This document shows positions 37,463 to 48,155 of a stretch of DNA of 64,000 bases, piece by piece. The notes beneath the pieces were generated by a model. The model was not told where the DNA came from and did not search any database. It saw only the letters and a program-made list of their open reading frames with translations. The stretch covers positions 9,854,552 through 9,918,551 of the forward strand of contig CM041197.1 in NCBI GenBank assembly GCA_023078555.1, in the 5' to 3' direction. The stretch's first letter is position 1, and each line of letters opens with the position of its first letter. The stretch is from Ulva prolifera (Eukaryota; Chlorophyta; Ulvophyceae; Ulvales; Ulvaceae). A program made the position numbers and the translations under genes.

Positions 37463-37876
37463 ATGTTCTCTGTGCGCCTGGCTAACGACTTGGGCTCACA
37501 TCCTCCGCACCTGCGCTCCCCCTGCGCAAAATGCATGCACAACTTGACGTATCTGACTGACAAGCCGCAGTTCATCGTGCGGCCACTGCGTGAGCGGTCC
37601 ATCTACAGCATACGGGCGTGTGGCCGATGCCGAAACCGGCAATACGGCCGATACAGAGCTTCCGACCATTTTGAGATTTCCGGGTTCGTGCTGCCACCAG
37701 CTGAGTACACCACGGGCTTCTTCTTCAAGCGATGCTGGTCCGTTTCTAGTGCTCAAAGTTTAATCCTGCGTACAGCATATGGTCGTGAAGGCCCAGCCGG
37801 GCCCATGCCAGTGGCTGTCACACGCGATCCCACGTTCTTGCACAGCACTGCTCCTCCTCAACAGTTGTCCAAGTAG
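37463..37876 (+). CDS. Unassigned open frame with two CxxC pairs
   Basis: An ATG-started frame of 137 codons. Codons in the first ~95 positions favour C/G endings. It holds SPCAKCMHN and ACGRCRNRQYGRYR, two CxxC pairs that could bind zinc, then ISGFVLPPAEYTTGFFFKRC. A second frame at 37.88-38.09 kb (IPEVRDTLRVDML, CLVVEAPAAATFEEITC) also looks coding, but I could not find phase-compatible splice sites to join them. Family unknown. Confidence 0.28.
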   Translation: MFSVRLANDLGSHPPHLRSPCAKCMHNLTYLTDKPQFIVRPLRERSIYSIRACGRCRNRQYGRYRASDHFEISGFVLPPAEYTTGFFFKRCWSVSSAQSLILRTAYGREGPAGPMPVAVTRDPTFLHSTAPPQQLSK

Positions 37877-38222
37877 ACAAACAGCACGCATTCGCATCTG
37901 CACCTCCACCTCCATCCCTGAAGTGCGCGACACGTTGCGTGTGGACATGCTGATGACCACCAGCAGAAATCGCCCGGGCGTCTCGTCACGCAGGAGTACG
38001 GAGCAGGGCGCCTGCTGTCTCGTCGTGGAGGCTCCAGCAGCTGCCACATTCGAAGAGATCACGTGTGCTGCATGCGCTACACACCCAACGCTATATAGAT
38101 GCAGATAGCCCCGGCGATGCAGCCATGGGCCGCGAAATCGGGCCGGAGTCCGGCCCCTGAGTCACTACATGGGGTCTACAGCTGGCCTGTTGTTGCCTGA
38201 GCAGTCAGCTCCTGCCCCTCGA

Positions 38223-38250
38223 CCCCCCCCCCCCCCCCCCCCCCCCCCCC
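38223..38250. repeat. C28 homopolymer tract
   Basis: Twenty-eight consecutive C on the plus strand. Confidence 0.9.
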
Positions 38251-38588
38251 TCGGAGCCGCCCGGGCCCCCCTGCAGCTGGTGCTCTTTGCACGGTTGCCA
38301 CCTCCGCACCATGCGCCGCCCGGCAGACTCCGGAGCTTTTCGCATCGCGGGAGTCTGCCCTGTCGGATGGCGCGAACGTAACGTTACGTTCCGTTAACGG
38401 CCGCAACAGCCTAGGCATGCATGCACAGCACATGCGTGGGTGCTCCGCTCGAGTGTTCAACTTGGCAGGCGAGGCCCACTGCGGCGGCATCCTGTGAGGC
38501 CTGAGTGAACACAGCTTCACGTGAAGCTGTTGGCGCGCGCCATGGCGAGTCGTGCTCGAGTGGGACGCGCGCAACAGCGCCGTGTGTT

Positions 38589-39338
38589 TTAGCTAGACTC
38601 CGAGAGTGCCGATGGGCATGCATGGGGGCGGGGGCGCGAAACGCATACGATGCGCGCCACCCCAGTTTCGCAGAGATGAGACCATATATACTGAGCAAGA
38701 TCGTGAGGGTGGCGCAACCTGAAGCAAGTAAGTGGTTTGAGCCATGGCCACACAGACAGTGCAGCACATGCGACAGTACGCGCATCAGCATGCGCACTTT
38801 CCACTTGAGCAGTACCTGGGCACAGCCGTGGCGGGGGCCAGGGACGAGACCGTGATGCGTGCATGTACTCCCTAAGCAATTGCCGAGGGGTGCCAGTTGA
38901 CTCTGGGTCCCCGCAACAATGCATTGTCCGTGTCTGCGGCTCCGGAAGGCCCCTGACTTCAGAGGACATCGACGGTGTGGTGTGCATGTGGTCGGAGTGT
39001 GTGACGAGGACCACCTTGAAGTTGGAAAGGCAGGGAGCACAGCAGGCACCGCACTGCAACGGGGCCCAGCCGGGCGATAGTATACTCACCACCGCCACCG
39101 CAACTTGCACCTCAGGTGTTACAAGGATCAAGGCGGCGAGGCGGGCAGCGCCCGGGTCCGGGACCAGCAACGCGAGGCGGGACAGCTGCAAGGCACCACA
39201 GCCACACAATGCCGCCTGCAAGAGCTCTTGCAAGGACAGCTTGCTGCCCTGCACCCATGCACACCACCCATGCACACACTTGCGCAGCCGGAGCGGCTGC
39301 GGATATACACAGAATGGTGGCTTCAAGTTGGGCTGCAC
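38589..39338 (-). CDS. Long unassigned minus-strand frame
   Basis: Open for 249 codons from a GTG (no upstream ATG). It includes LSRLALLVPDPGAARLAALI and NFKVVLVTHSDHMHTTPSMS. An internal 36-base GTGAGT...GCAG segment (39089-39054) looks like a tiny intron, but its length is a multiple of three without a stop, so it proves nothing. No family recognised; could be chance in GC-rich DNA. Confidence 0.2.
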   Translation of the reverse strand: MQPNLKPPFCVYPQPLRLRKCVHGWCAWVQGSKLSLQELLQAALCGCGALQLSRLALLVPDPGAARLAALILVTPEVQVAVAVVSILSPGWAPLQCGACCAPCLSNFKVVLVTHSDHMHTTPSMSSEVRGLPEPQTRTMHCCGDPESTGTPRQLLREYMHASRSRPWPPPRLCPGTAQVESAHADARTVACAALSVWPWLKPLTCFRLRHPHDLAQYIWSHLCETGVARIVCVSRPRPHACPSALSESS

Positions 39339-39685
39339 GGGATGATGGCAGTGGCTTGGGTGTGCACATGCTGCGATTCTAATTAGTTAACAACAGCTGT
39401 TCCTGTGGTCACCACATGGTGTGCAGTGTTCTGGAAGGCCTGCATCTCCAGTCCGGCCTTGTACATAACCACCCGCACATACACCCGGCCATATGCATTT
39501 GCACACTCCTGGCCAGGGCCTGCCAGGGGTCCATGGCAATCTCTTCATGTAAAGTCAAGTAATGTAAATTTGCATGTGGTATGCATACTGCAGCCCACAA
39601 ATGCATCATCACCAGTCACCATCGTCAACAGCAACCTGCCTGACTTGTGAATGCACTATCAATGAACTCACTGCACATGTTAACG

Positions 39686-39709
39686 CACCACACCACACCA
39701 CACCACACC
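39686..39709. repeat. CCACA pentamer microsatellite
   Basis: About 4.5 tandem CACAC/CCACA units in otherwise unassigned DNA between 39.4 and 40.5 kb. That stretch also shows no supportable gene. Confidence 0.8.
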
Positions 39710-40579
39710 GTGTGATCACGACAGGCCGGCGTCAGATGCCAATCAGCATAAGTTGCAACTGACAGCAGCTGAGCACTGCAGCTGAACAGAGCAACGCCCA
39801 GGCGAGTCCCGCTGTGCGGTGCACCATGGTCATCCGGCTCGAGGTCGTGGCAGGCCTAGGAGCTGGGCAGCCGCGGTGCCTGTCGGCGCACGCGCATATG
39901 CATGCGCACACGCGTGACTAGACTGAGCTCAGGCTTCCGGCCGGGACAAATGTTGCACTGGTCGTGCTGTGCCACACAAGCAAGCACACACGTCTTGATG
40001 ATCACGGATGCGGCTGACTCTTGTTCCGCCCTGAGTGCGACGGCGAAAGCGGCGGGCGACTCGCATGAATTCCTTCGAAGCGCACCCGCACGCTGTTGAA
40101 GCTCGAGTGCGGGCTTTATGAACTTCAGCGCGCGGTCGCTGCGGCACAATCAGCGCCCACACTGGCGTGGCGTTGGTGGGCGCCGAAGCAGGTCACCAGC
40201 AAAGAGGTTCCCAGCGCCTACCGATGGCTTGGGGGCGAGGTTCACACCAGCACGTCCACGCGTGCGCCACCCTGTGCCAGTGGCCCAACCCTCGCGTCAT
40301 GGTCACGCATGGTCCGAGACGTTGAGGCAGGCGGTGCGGTCGCCTCGGGCCCCCACGACTCGCACATGGTGATATCTATTGCAGAACGTTGATAACGGTG
40401 ACTTGCCCGCTACGCAGAAGTTCGTGTATCGCGGAAACCTGGGTAACGTCAACTCAGTATTTCCACATATATGCATGTCCCACCGACGCAGACGTTGACT
40501 CTTCCTTTGCAGCCACATTCAAACGAATTGTCTCTTTGTCGTACTTAACTATAAAGGACTTTTTTGTCTTTCACGCTTG

Positions 40580-41246
40580 CTAAGGTGCCCAAGGTCCATG
40601 GTTGAGTGCGCATTTGATGGCGTCTTGTCTGCACACGCACAGCTCGTGGAGTGCATGCTCGACAAAGCTGTTCACTTCCGCATAGCCATTGTGTAGGCAA
40701 GATAAACATTCATCCATCTCGTTGTGCAATATATGTCCCTGTCGTCTGGCCCACCTGCCGAGCGTGGCACGATGTACTACCAGCAGTGCTCCCGGCCGCA
40801 AGGCTGAAAGTATTGCTTCTGCATGGATGCTTTGATTGACTTTGCGGTCACAGATAGAGGCGAAATGCGTTTTTGCTCTTCTGCATTTGTCACCCGTTCC
40901 TGTGTAGTGTGCTATCCTGGCGTGCCATCACGCACGGCTTATATGAGCGTACGCAGCTGTGTTGCAAGGGCAGCTATGCAGGACCTGCCACGGTGAAACA
41001 CCAGACAGGAACATGACAACAGCTTGTTGATTCCGGAATTGCATACTCTGCGCAGGCAGTGCTCTCATAATGTCTCTTGATACAAGGGTACATCCTGGGG
41101 GGGCAAGAACGTGCTATTCCAGAGGCTTGCCGGATTTCAGCCGGACGCCTATGAATCTTTGTTCCTTGCATACAATCTTGTGTTGACACCACAGGCAGCA
41201 AGGGCATGCACGAATTGAGCGCGTTCATCGATGCTCTGCCAGGTAA
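40580..41246 (-). CDS. 3' end of an unrecognised Cys-rich gene (two exons)
   Basis: Two exons join in phase: 41246-40985 (acceptor TTCTCACAG, donor AG|GTCCTG) and 40911-40580 (acceptor GGATAG, stop TAG), over a 73-base intron. They encode about 197 residues including an in-frame ATG at 41228. The sequence reads like real protein: RPAEIRQASGIARSCPPRMY, then CDRKVNQSIHAEAILSAL, then DECLSCLHNGYAEVNSFVEH and ELCVCRQDAIKC. Fifteen or more Cys are spaced as pairs, suggesting disulfides or metal binding. Codon endings are mixed, GC near 50%. Upstream exons may lie at 41.3-42 kb. I recognise no family. The joining by phase is the main support. Confidence 0.4.
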
Positions 41247-41527
41247 CTGTGAGAATGGAGCTGCAGCAAGGGCATGCCATACCCACACAACCGGACAAGC
41301 ACTTCAGATCTGCTGATCCCTCTCACACTCACTTTCCCTCTCTGACCAACCAGAGATCATCCATTCATAATTGCACAGCCTACCTTCAACATGCCCCATG
41401 TGCAGCGCATGCAGCACTTGTGCAAGTCAAGCCCCGCAACACAGGCCCAAAGCTGACCGCAGGATACACATGTACACTGCTGCTAGTTCACGCGCGGGAC
41501 GGGTTCACCTGTGCGTAGTTTGGGAGC

Positions 41528-41656
41528 CTGTGGCAATCCAGTGGTATGGCCGCTATACCACTGGACCCTTGCACGTCACGACATGGGCAAGGGTCCAGTC
41601 TGTATGCATGATATGTCAGTGGTATCGCTAGCGGCCATATCACTGGATTGCCACAG
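41528..41656. mobile_element. MITE, GGCAATCCAGTG family (copy 3, most complete)
   Basis: 129 bases bounded by CTGTGGCAATCCAGTG and its mirror CACTGGATTGCCACAG. Inner ends TATGGCCGC and GCGGCCATA also pair. The trinucleotide AGC flanks both ends (41525-41527 and 41657-41659), compatible with a 3-bp target duplication. No open frame. Three other copies or half-copies lie at 1968, 35632 and 42009. Confidence 0.7.
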
Positions 41657-42008
41657 AGCCGGCGGCCAGCCAAGCAGGTTTACCTGCTGTGCCCTCTGTC
41701 GGGCACTCGCACGAGTATCTAGGACCGGCACAGCGACGCAGCGGCTACTTGCAGACCTGACCACAGCCTCACCTCCCCAGAACTGTCTAGATATCTGCGC
41801 ATGCGTGCACACGTAGCGGGCGCTGGCATTCATTGAGGGTGTACCAAGACGTTCGCTCTGCTAGGTTGGTGTCGCTGTTGCAACAAATCAATTGATTTGT
41901 GTGAGTCAGATGGGTCTGCGGCTCGAGCCGCTCGACCCAATGCATGGTTGCGATGCCCTGTACTCTGTTCGGTGCATGCACTGGCCCAGGCTCATGTGTG
42001 CTCGGCCT

Positions 42009-42033
42009 TGACCATATCACTGGATTGCCACAG
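42009..42033. mobile_element. MITE half-copy, GGCAATCCAGTG family (copy 4)
   Basis: Only the right end remains: CCATATCACTGGATTGCCACAG. It is about 350 bases from copy 3 and in the same orientation as that copy's right end. Confidence 0.55.
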
Positions 42034-42597
42034 CCAACAAACACATATCGCATGCGCAGTGGGCCAGAGCTGGCCATCGCTCTCCAGGTTCAAGTGCACG
42101 TCAGAGTACTGAGATTCCGCCTCCTGTGGGTCCTCCCAGGCTGGGCCCTCCTGGTCCTATGTGGCTTGAGCGTCGTCTGCTCCTTGCAGAGATATATGAC
42201 ACATGATGCACGAGAGGCGGTCATCACGCATATGAGGTGAAGGGACAGTGCGTAGGCGCCTGTGTTGTTTCCACACCCACACCAGCACACGCCGTGGGTG
42301 CCTCGCGCCCCTCCTCCGGGATCCCGCAGCCGCCGAGGCCGTGGCCAACCCAGATGCGCTGCCAGTCTGTCAGTGAGGGTAGCGTGCGGCTGACGTGAGC
42401 CACGCTGGAGCCCTCCATCATGCGCTGCTTATAAGCTAATCAATCTCAGCTGCATCTGCCGCTCTCAGCAGGCGCTTGGCTGTCTCTGGGGTGGCGCGCC
42501 GGGGAACGTGTGTGCATTCCAGCCCCCCTTGGGCTGCGGCGGTGGCATCTGTTTTGGCGGGACTGTCAAGCACGCGCCCGACTTGTAGAAATTACAG

Positions 42598-42665
42598 CAT
42601 ATGTGGTCCCGTAAATTCGGACTTAGATACGGCTCGGTAAATTCAGATTTCCTTCACTTTTACAG
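42598..42665 (+). repeat. Dispersed ~75-bp repeat, copy 2
   Basis: CATATGTGGTCCCGTAAATT at the left, GATACGGCTCGGTAAATTCA in the middle and CTTTTACAG at the right. Shorter than other copies because the TTGTCAAT...CAATA segment is missing. Confidence 0.75.
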
Positions 42666-43247
42666 TCATGTCATGTTGACATGGGCAGTGGCTACACCGG
42701 GAGCTTGGCCTGCCCTGGAATCCCCCCCCTCGTGCCAAAGCAGACGCTACATGGGGACACGTCCACACACCCAGTCTGTTGGTCGTCGCTGTGGTACCCG
42801 GTGGAGTAAAGCACCCGAGTGTTTTAGGACGCCGTCCGCCCGCGGGGCTGATGCCAGACCGGCTGCCGACGCGGAACGACATACTATCGCACGAGCCATT
42901 GCATGGCAGAGCTCCAACGCAAAGTACCAGGCATTGCAGCCCCAAGCAGTGAACAAACGATCCACACAGCATTCACACACACTCAAGCGGCCGATGCCGT
43001 GACCCGAGGCACCCACTCCACCACACCCGGAGACCAGCATGAAGCCGATGACGCCACAGGGCTCAAGTGCTATCTCGTGCACCCTTCAGATGGCAACACT
43101 GCTAGCAGTGACGTCAGCGCGGTGACGTCAGTGCGTTCACACCGGATCTGCCCCATTGACGACTTGTACCTGGCGCTCCTCAACAGCGGTGACGAGCGCC
43201 GAAGAGACGTGGAGCACGTGTCCCAACCAGTACGCGTCTGACAAACA

Positions 43248-43349
43248 CAGTGTTGGCTCATCAGGCAGGATCACATAGAACAGTTCCGAATATGCAGGTG
43301 TAATTTCTGGGTGGCAGCCCCGGAAATGCTGCAAAGCAACTTGTTGAAC
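43248..43349. mobile_element. MITE, CAGTGTTGGGTC family (copy 3)
   Basis: Left end CAGTGTTGGCTCATC; the interior matches copy 1 (GATCACATAGAACA(G/A)TTCCG, GGAAATGCTGC). The right end is degenerate (GCAACTTGTTGAAC). Confidence 0.55.
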
Positions 43350-43899
43350 CCAGGAGCGGGACGCTGGGGGAGCACGGTGGCGTGGCAGCAACCCGTGCAA
43401 CCGTGAGCTGCAGCGCCCATGAGCCACTGCAGGCTGCCGACCGTGCCTGCATTGGACGTGAGGACAAACCATATATAACGCGCCCAGTTGTCGACAGCGG
43501 CGGTGTGGTGCGACGGGGCCAGTGCTTGGGTTGGAACACAAGGGCGACCCATCGTCCGGGGCGGCTGCAGTGCTCCCCGATCTCTGCAGGTCAATGGCGT
43601 GCGAGATCTCTAGAGCAGGCAGGTGTTTAATCAGATGCACAGCGGTGCACTGGCCCGGCGCATGTGAAAAGTTGCGCCCCCCCCGCTACGCGAGGGGTCA
43701 GCGCACAGACCGTGACAGCAACCGTCATGGATGATGTTAATATATATTCCCACGCCTGGTAAATAGATATGATCTTCGAAGAGTTCAGAACTGGGAAGCA
43801 AGGATCATAGCTATCGCGGTTGCGAGAGGCAACGTGGAGCAGTTAAGGAAATCGAGAGGCAGCGCAGGACTTCGAGCCGGGCCCAGATCTAGATGCGCT

Positions 43900-44149
43900 C
43901 ACGCGGTCGCGCTCAGTGCTGACCGGAACCGTAGACGTCTATATGTAGACCGGAACCGTACTACTAGTAGACACTCACGCGGTCGCGCTCAATGCTGACC
44001 GGAACCGTACTACTAGTAGACACTCACGCGGTCGCGCTCAGTGCTGACCGGAACCGTAGACGTCTATATGTAGACCGGAACCGTACTACTAGTAGACACT
44101 CACGCGGTCGCGCTCAGTGCTGACCGGAACCGTACTACTAGTAGACACT
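43900..44149. repeat. Higher-order tandem array: (76 bp + 49 bp) x 2
   Basis: Units start at 43900 (76 bp), 43976 (49 bp), 44025 (76 bp) and 44101 (49 bp). All open CACGCGGTCGCGCTCA and end AGTAGACACT. The long unit has an extra 27 bases carrying GTAGACGTCTATATGTAGAC; ACCGGAACCGTA recurs six times. Short palindromes (TACTAGTA, GACGTC) repeat throughout. Near-identical units point to recent duplication. Confidence 0.92.
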
Positions 44150-44395
44150 CCACCACAGCCAGCCAAACACTGCACATCGCCACATCGGCCGGCGCATGCA
44201 CTTGTCAAGTCAAGGAAATATATATGAATTCACTGACCCGTATCCTGAAGAGGACATTGGCAACTCCGAATCGATGGGACCACTTGTTGCCGCCCTTCTC
44301 GCCGCAAAAGCCTGCAGCCGCTAGCGGCCGACTGCGCAGCCCGGGGGGCCTCGCGGCCCCACAGCACGGGAGCGTGGCGGCAACAATCCTCCCCC

Positions 44396-44457
44396 GTTGG
44401 GGCCACACATGTTCATCCTGCACCGCGAGCAGCGTGTGCACACGCATGCGGGACGGC
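44396..44457 (-). pseudogene. Possible decayed GT14 exon fragment
   Basis: About 52 bases are roughly 77% identical by eye to GT14 exon 6 near 4775-4826. In the same frame it reads RMRVHTLLAVQDEHVWPQ, against RMHALLAVHDEHVWSQ in the gene. The match fades on both sides. It may be a fragment of a second GT14 paralogue or chance similarity in GC-rich sequence. Confidence 0.35.
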
Positions 44458-45325
44458 GGTGGCCACCGCAAGCGGCTGCACGCACAGCACCCTGGCAGCT
44501 TTGCTCCTGTCCCGACGCCAGCCCGCGGCGTATCACAGCATCGCCCCTGCGGGACGGTCAGGGCGCCGGCCCGCGCGATGACGGCTGATCTGATGATAAT
44601 CAGTGACGGCGACCGGGTGACTCCACAAGAGTGCTCTCCTCTGCAAGGCCATAGTGCACATGCCGCATGTCGTCAGCCAGGCGGAAGAGGCCGCGTCCTG
44701 AATTGGGGGCTGCACTGGCAACTTTGTAGAGCAGGTGCCGGCCATGAGACGCTGCCCCTGCCTCGAGGTGTCGATGTGGGGGTGTTGCTGCCGGGGAGGA
44801 CGCGGTGTGCACTGCAGCGCTAGCGCAGGTCGGCTCCGCATCGCGCGGGGAACCACCCCCCGGCTCGCGGCTGCAGCAGCCTGGTGAAGCAGCGGTGTAG
44901 CATCATGTTCTCTCCGAGTCGAGGCAGTGTGCACAGCAACGGTGACAAGGGTGGTGAAGTTTGCGTATCATGCCGCCCGATACGGAGTGTGCGTTTACGA
45001 CAGTACAGTTTTCCACATGATCATAGGTTGAGGTGGCCTCGTTACCCCCTAGTCATGCGAGATACTGGGCGCACAGCATAGAAGAGCGGCAGGGGTTGCC
45101 GCGGGGGATGTTGCCGTTGCCATTCTGTTGCCACACACCATTCTGTTCGAGAAGACCTGGCTACCAAATGAATACACTGACGGCTGATGTGCAGCGCGGC
45201 ATCGCTCAGCGGCGGCAGCACATGCATCGCTGCATGCGTATGGGCCGTCAAGGTCAGCCATATGCTTTGTAAAATGCCTGGGCTGATCGGGCCTAGCTGG
45301 CAGTGGAGTGGGGCTGAGTGCCCAC

Positions 45326-45552
45326 CAGTGCTCTACATGCCGGTCGCTTTCCCGGCAATTTCTGGAGAGCCAGGCAAGATACCAACGGCCGGTGAAGCGA
45401 GACGTCGGTTTTCATGCCGACACGAGGGGGTCCCGCGGTACAAAGTGACCGTTTTTCCGACAGGATTCGGAAGCTTTGGCAAATTCCCGAAGGCAAGCGA
45501 GGCGAGCCGCCGCTTTTCCTGCCAAGAAAAAAATTCCACCTGTAGAGCACTG
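45326..45552. mobile_element. hAT-type nonautonomous element (MITE), copy 1
   Basis: Perfect 12-bp terminal inverted repeats CAGTGCTCTACA (45326-45337) and TGTAGAGCACTG (45541-45552). Perfect 8-bp target duplication GTGCCCAC at 45318-45325 and 45553-45560. 8-bp duplications with CAGNG termini are the hAT superfamily signature. 227 bases, no transposase. The interior contains GCGAGGCGAGCCGCCGCTTTTCC-type blocks shared with copy 2. Confidence 0.9.
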
Positions 45553-46103
45553 GTGCCCACCCTGCCACATGCATGAGGCCCCTGTGACCTGTCAGAGCAT
45601 GTGCAGCATGCCTCACGGTACGCACGTGGTCACATGTGCTGAAGGTTCGTGGCCACATTGCACCAAAGGGGCACTGCCGGCAGCAGCTGCCAGAGCTGTA
45701 AGATCACGACACACACCAGATCTATTGCACTTCCAGGATACACATGGAGGCCCCGCCGACCATGTGAGCTGCCTCCGTATCAGGCGGACGAGCGATAGTT
45801 CACGGAAAAGAGCCCTGTAGCCACGTGGTACTGGAGCCACATGGCTCAGGAGACCCCGGTTGAAGAGGCGGTGGGCGGCTACCGCTGCCGGTTTCAAAGG
45901 CGGTTTGGTTGTACACCACGGCGGCAACAGGAGCCTGTGTGCAGCGCGTAGCGTGTCACGACTTCGGGCGAGCCTGAGGGGGCTGCATGCATGCATGCAT
46001 CTTCGTCCTCGAGGATCCTCTTTCTTGTGTTCAGACCCCATCCGCCGCTCGACGACCAGCACGGCAGACGTACAGCTTACACAAGTGGTTGACTCCCCTG
46101 CGC

Positions 46104-46182
46104 CATATGTGGTCCCGGTAATGCGTAGCTTGCAATGTCCTTTCAGGATACGTCTGAGCAGATTTACGTTGACTTTACACAG
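46104..46182 (+). repeat. Dispersed ~75-bp repeat, copy 3
   Basis: CATATGTGGTCCCGGTAATG at the left, GGATACGTCTGAGCAGATTT in the middle and GACTTTACACAG at the right. Most diverged of the four copies. Confidence 0.65.
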
Positions 46183-46933
46183 GCCGCCGGGCCCATGCAC
46201 GTGGTTTGTGTCCACGGCGCACAGCTGCAGCCACAGCACATGTACACACGGTGCCTCATGCGAGGGCCATGAAAAAGGAATTGAAAGACCACCGGCCTGC
46301 GCAGCGCTGAGCTGCACAGCGCAGTGCATCAGGTGCCACGATTGACATTGCGCACCAGGGAAGGGTCCAGATGCAGATGATGTCCAGTGGACGTGAGACG
46401 GTTGCAACAGCATCTCTGGGCTTTTGCTTGCCGTTTGGTCTCGTGGGGTATAGCAAACGTAATACAGTGCGGCATGAACGGTTTACTCGAATACAAGATA
46501 TGTAGCAAGGTGAATCTGTGACAACTTCAACGCCAATGGCATAGGTATCAGCAGACCTGCTAGGACTGTGACGACCTGGTGGTGGGACAGCTTGTGACAT
46601 GTGGATGATAATTCTGACAATGCTGGTCTAAGCTGCCACATAGAACCAGCGCACTGCTGCAAGGGGTCACGTGGCAGCGTGACTGTTATGACTTCTCTAT
46701 TGTGACTTCCTTTGGGGTCACCATTGGCTGATATGTTTCCCAGCCAGTGGTGACTATCACCAAGGCAAGTTCGAAATGTGATGGGTTCGTAAACAGCAGT
46801 TCTTTCGCAGAACATGATCCACATCATAGATCGGCGCAACTCGCTGAGCCTGACACTTACAAGGACAGGCCGACGACGCTCGGATTGCTGTTCGAATGTA
46901 CACCGTACTGCAGCTCAGCTCGGCTTGGAAGGC

Positions 46934-47607
46934 TCAGCTGCGGTGCGCCCCAGGCGGTACCGAGCGGTGAACCGGCACAGAGAGAAACAAAAAAAGAACA
47001 GCAAAAACAACAGGTGTCATACAACGCATGATTGATCTGAGCGTTGTGTCGTCGGGCACACGCTCCATGAAGTCGTCGCTGTCGTCCACTTTCGGCAATA
47101 CAGCAGACACCATGTGCAACACAGATGGCCAGATCTGTGGTGCCCCCAGGAGATGCATATTGGTCGATGGTGGATCCAGTTTTGCCAGCTTCGGCTAGAG
47201 TTCCACCGTACAGGAGACGTGATGACCGGATGATGACCTGATTTCGCAGATGTCCGGAGACACGGCGTGACAAGAAGTCGGTTCCACCGTCGTGTCAACA
47301 ACAGACTCGATAATCTACCTGTGGATCTTACCCCTGAGCAGACGTCACTGACGAGACTGATGTCAGCATATTCAGAGCTGAAAGGCATGCAACGATCGAC
47401 ACCGATCCGCAGCAACAGTGGATACATGGCGCCAGAGCTCTGCCGCATCAGGTTAAAAAACACTGACGGAGCATCTGCAATATCACCTGTTGTCGCTTGT
47501 CCATTGTTGCCCATGGCTGCGCGCCTGCAGCTGTTGATCATGGCTACTGGCATGTAATTATCAGGACACGGCAGTGACAGTACATCGGCGATGCACCGCC
47601 GATTCAT
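46934..47607 (-). CDS. Candidate unrecognised gene, two or more exons
   Basis: An ATG-started frame from 47607 (MNRRCIADVLSLPCPDNY..., SVFFNLMRQSSGAMYPLLLR) reaches a strong donor GGG|GTAAGA. A phase-0 acceptor CTCTAG then opens PKLAKLDPPSTNMHLLGAPQ and IWPSVLHMVSAVLPKVDDSD, followed by DFMERVPDD, which looks like folded, charged protein. Later exons are unclear. GC is about 50%. The opposite strand (47267-47557) is also open and protein-like, so strand is not certain. GAPQIWPSVL faintly recalls NDC80-type kinetochore proteins, which I do not claim. Confidence 0.27.
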
Positions 47608-48155
47608 CGCAGACTTTTGTTTCAGTCGTGTATGTATTCAAAGCCGCTCACAGGCTTTGAATGAGCTCGATCGCGGCTCTTGCGCGACGCCTCGCGACGT
47701 GAATAGCTGGCATGCATTATCATGCAGGGCTGCCATGCATGGCGCATGATCACGAGCCTGCCATGCCGGCAGACCTCATTGCACAGCTGTGCACAGCTTC
47801 AGCCTCGCGAGGCTTCGCCAATCCGATGTGAATGCGGTACATGGAGTATGCCTGCGACGTCTTTCACACAGGCCGATGTAGACACGCGTCGGCCGCGGGA
47901 CCACGCAAGCGTCCACAGACTCCGCATTTTCAGACACATTGCCACAGTGTGCACATCAGGGTGCACTTGCGCCACACCATGCCATGGTGCACCATGTGAC
48001 ATGGTCCATGTCACACCTGCCGGAAGGCCTCAGACATTACACGGCCGTGCACGGATCCTCCTCAAAGCCCTGCATGCATGCAGCTGTAACCATGCAGAGA
48101 CTTTATGATGCAGTGCAGCTGCACGGTCGTGCACAGCTTCGCCAGGCTCTGCGAC

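Larger units (their letters stand above)
41247..45325. other. Repeat-dense stretch without a supportable gene
   Basis: Apart from listed repeats (MITEs at 41528, 42009 and 43248, the ~75-bp repeat at 42598, the array at 43900-44149, the GT14-like fragment at 44396) I see only short two-strand open frames. Confidence 0.4.

Noticed and set aside
43900-44149. CRISPR-like array
   Set aside because: Units are directly adjacent without unique spacers; this is a tandem satellite, and the genome is eukaryotic.
45613-46413. 266-codon minus-strand frame with ATG
   Set aside because: It runs straight through a dispersed ~75-bp repeat copy and shows no motif; probably chance.
46934-47158. NDC80-like motif (GAPQIWPSVL)
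   Set aside because: Only a short resemblance to the kinetochore protein; the expected upstream calponin-homology segment and coiled coil are not visible.
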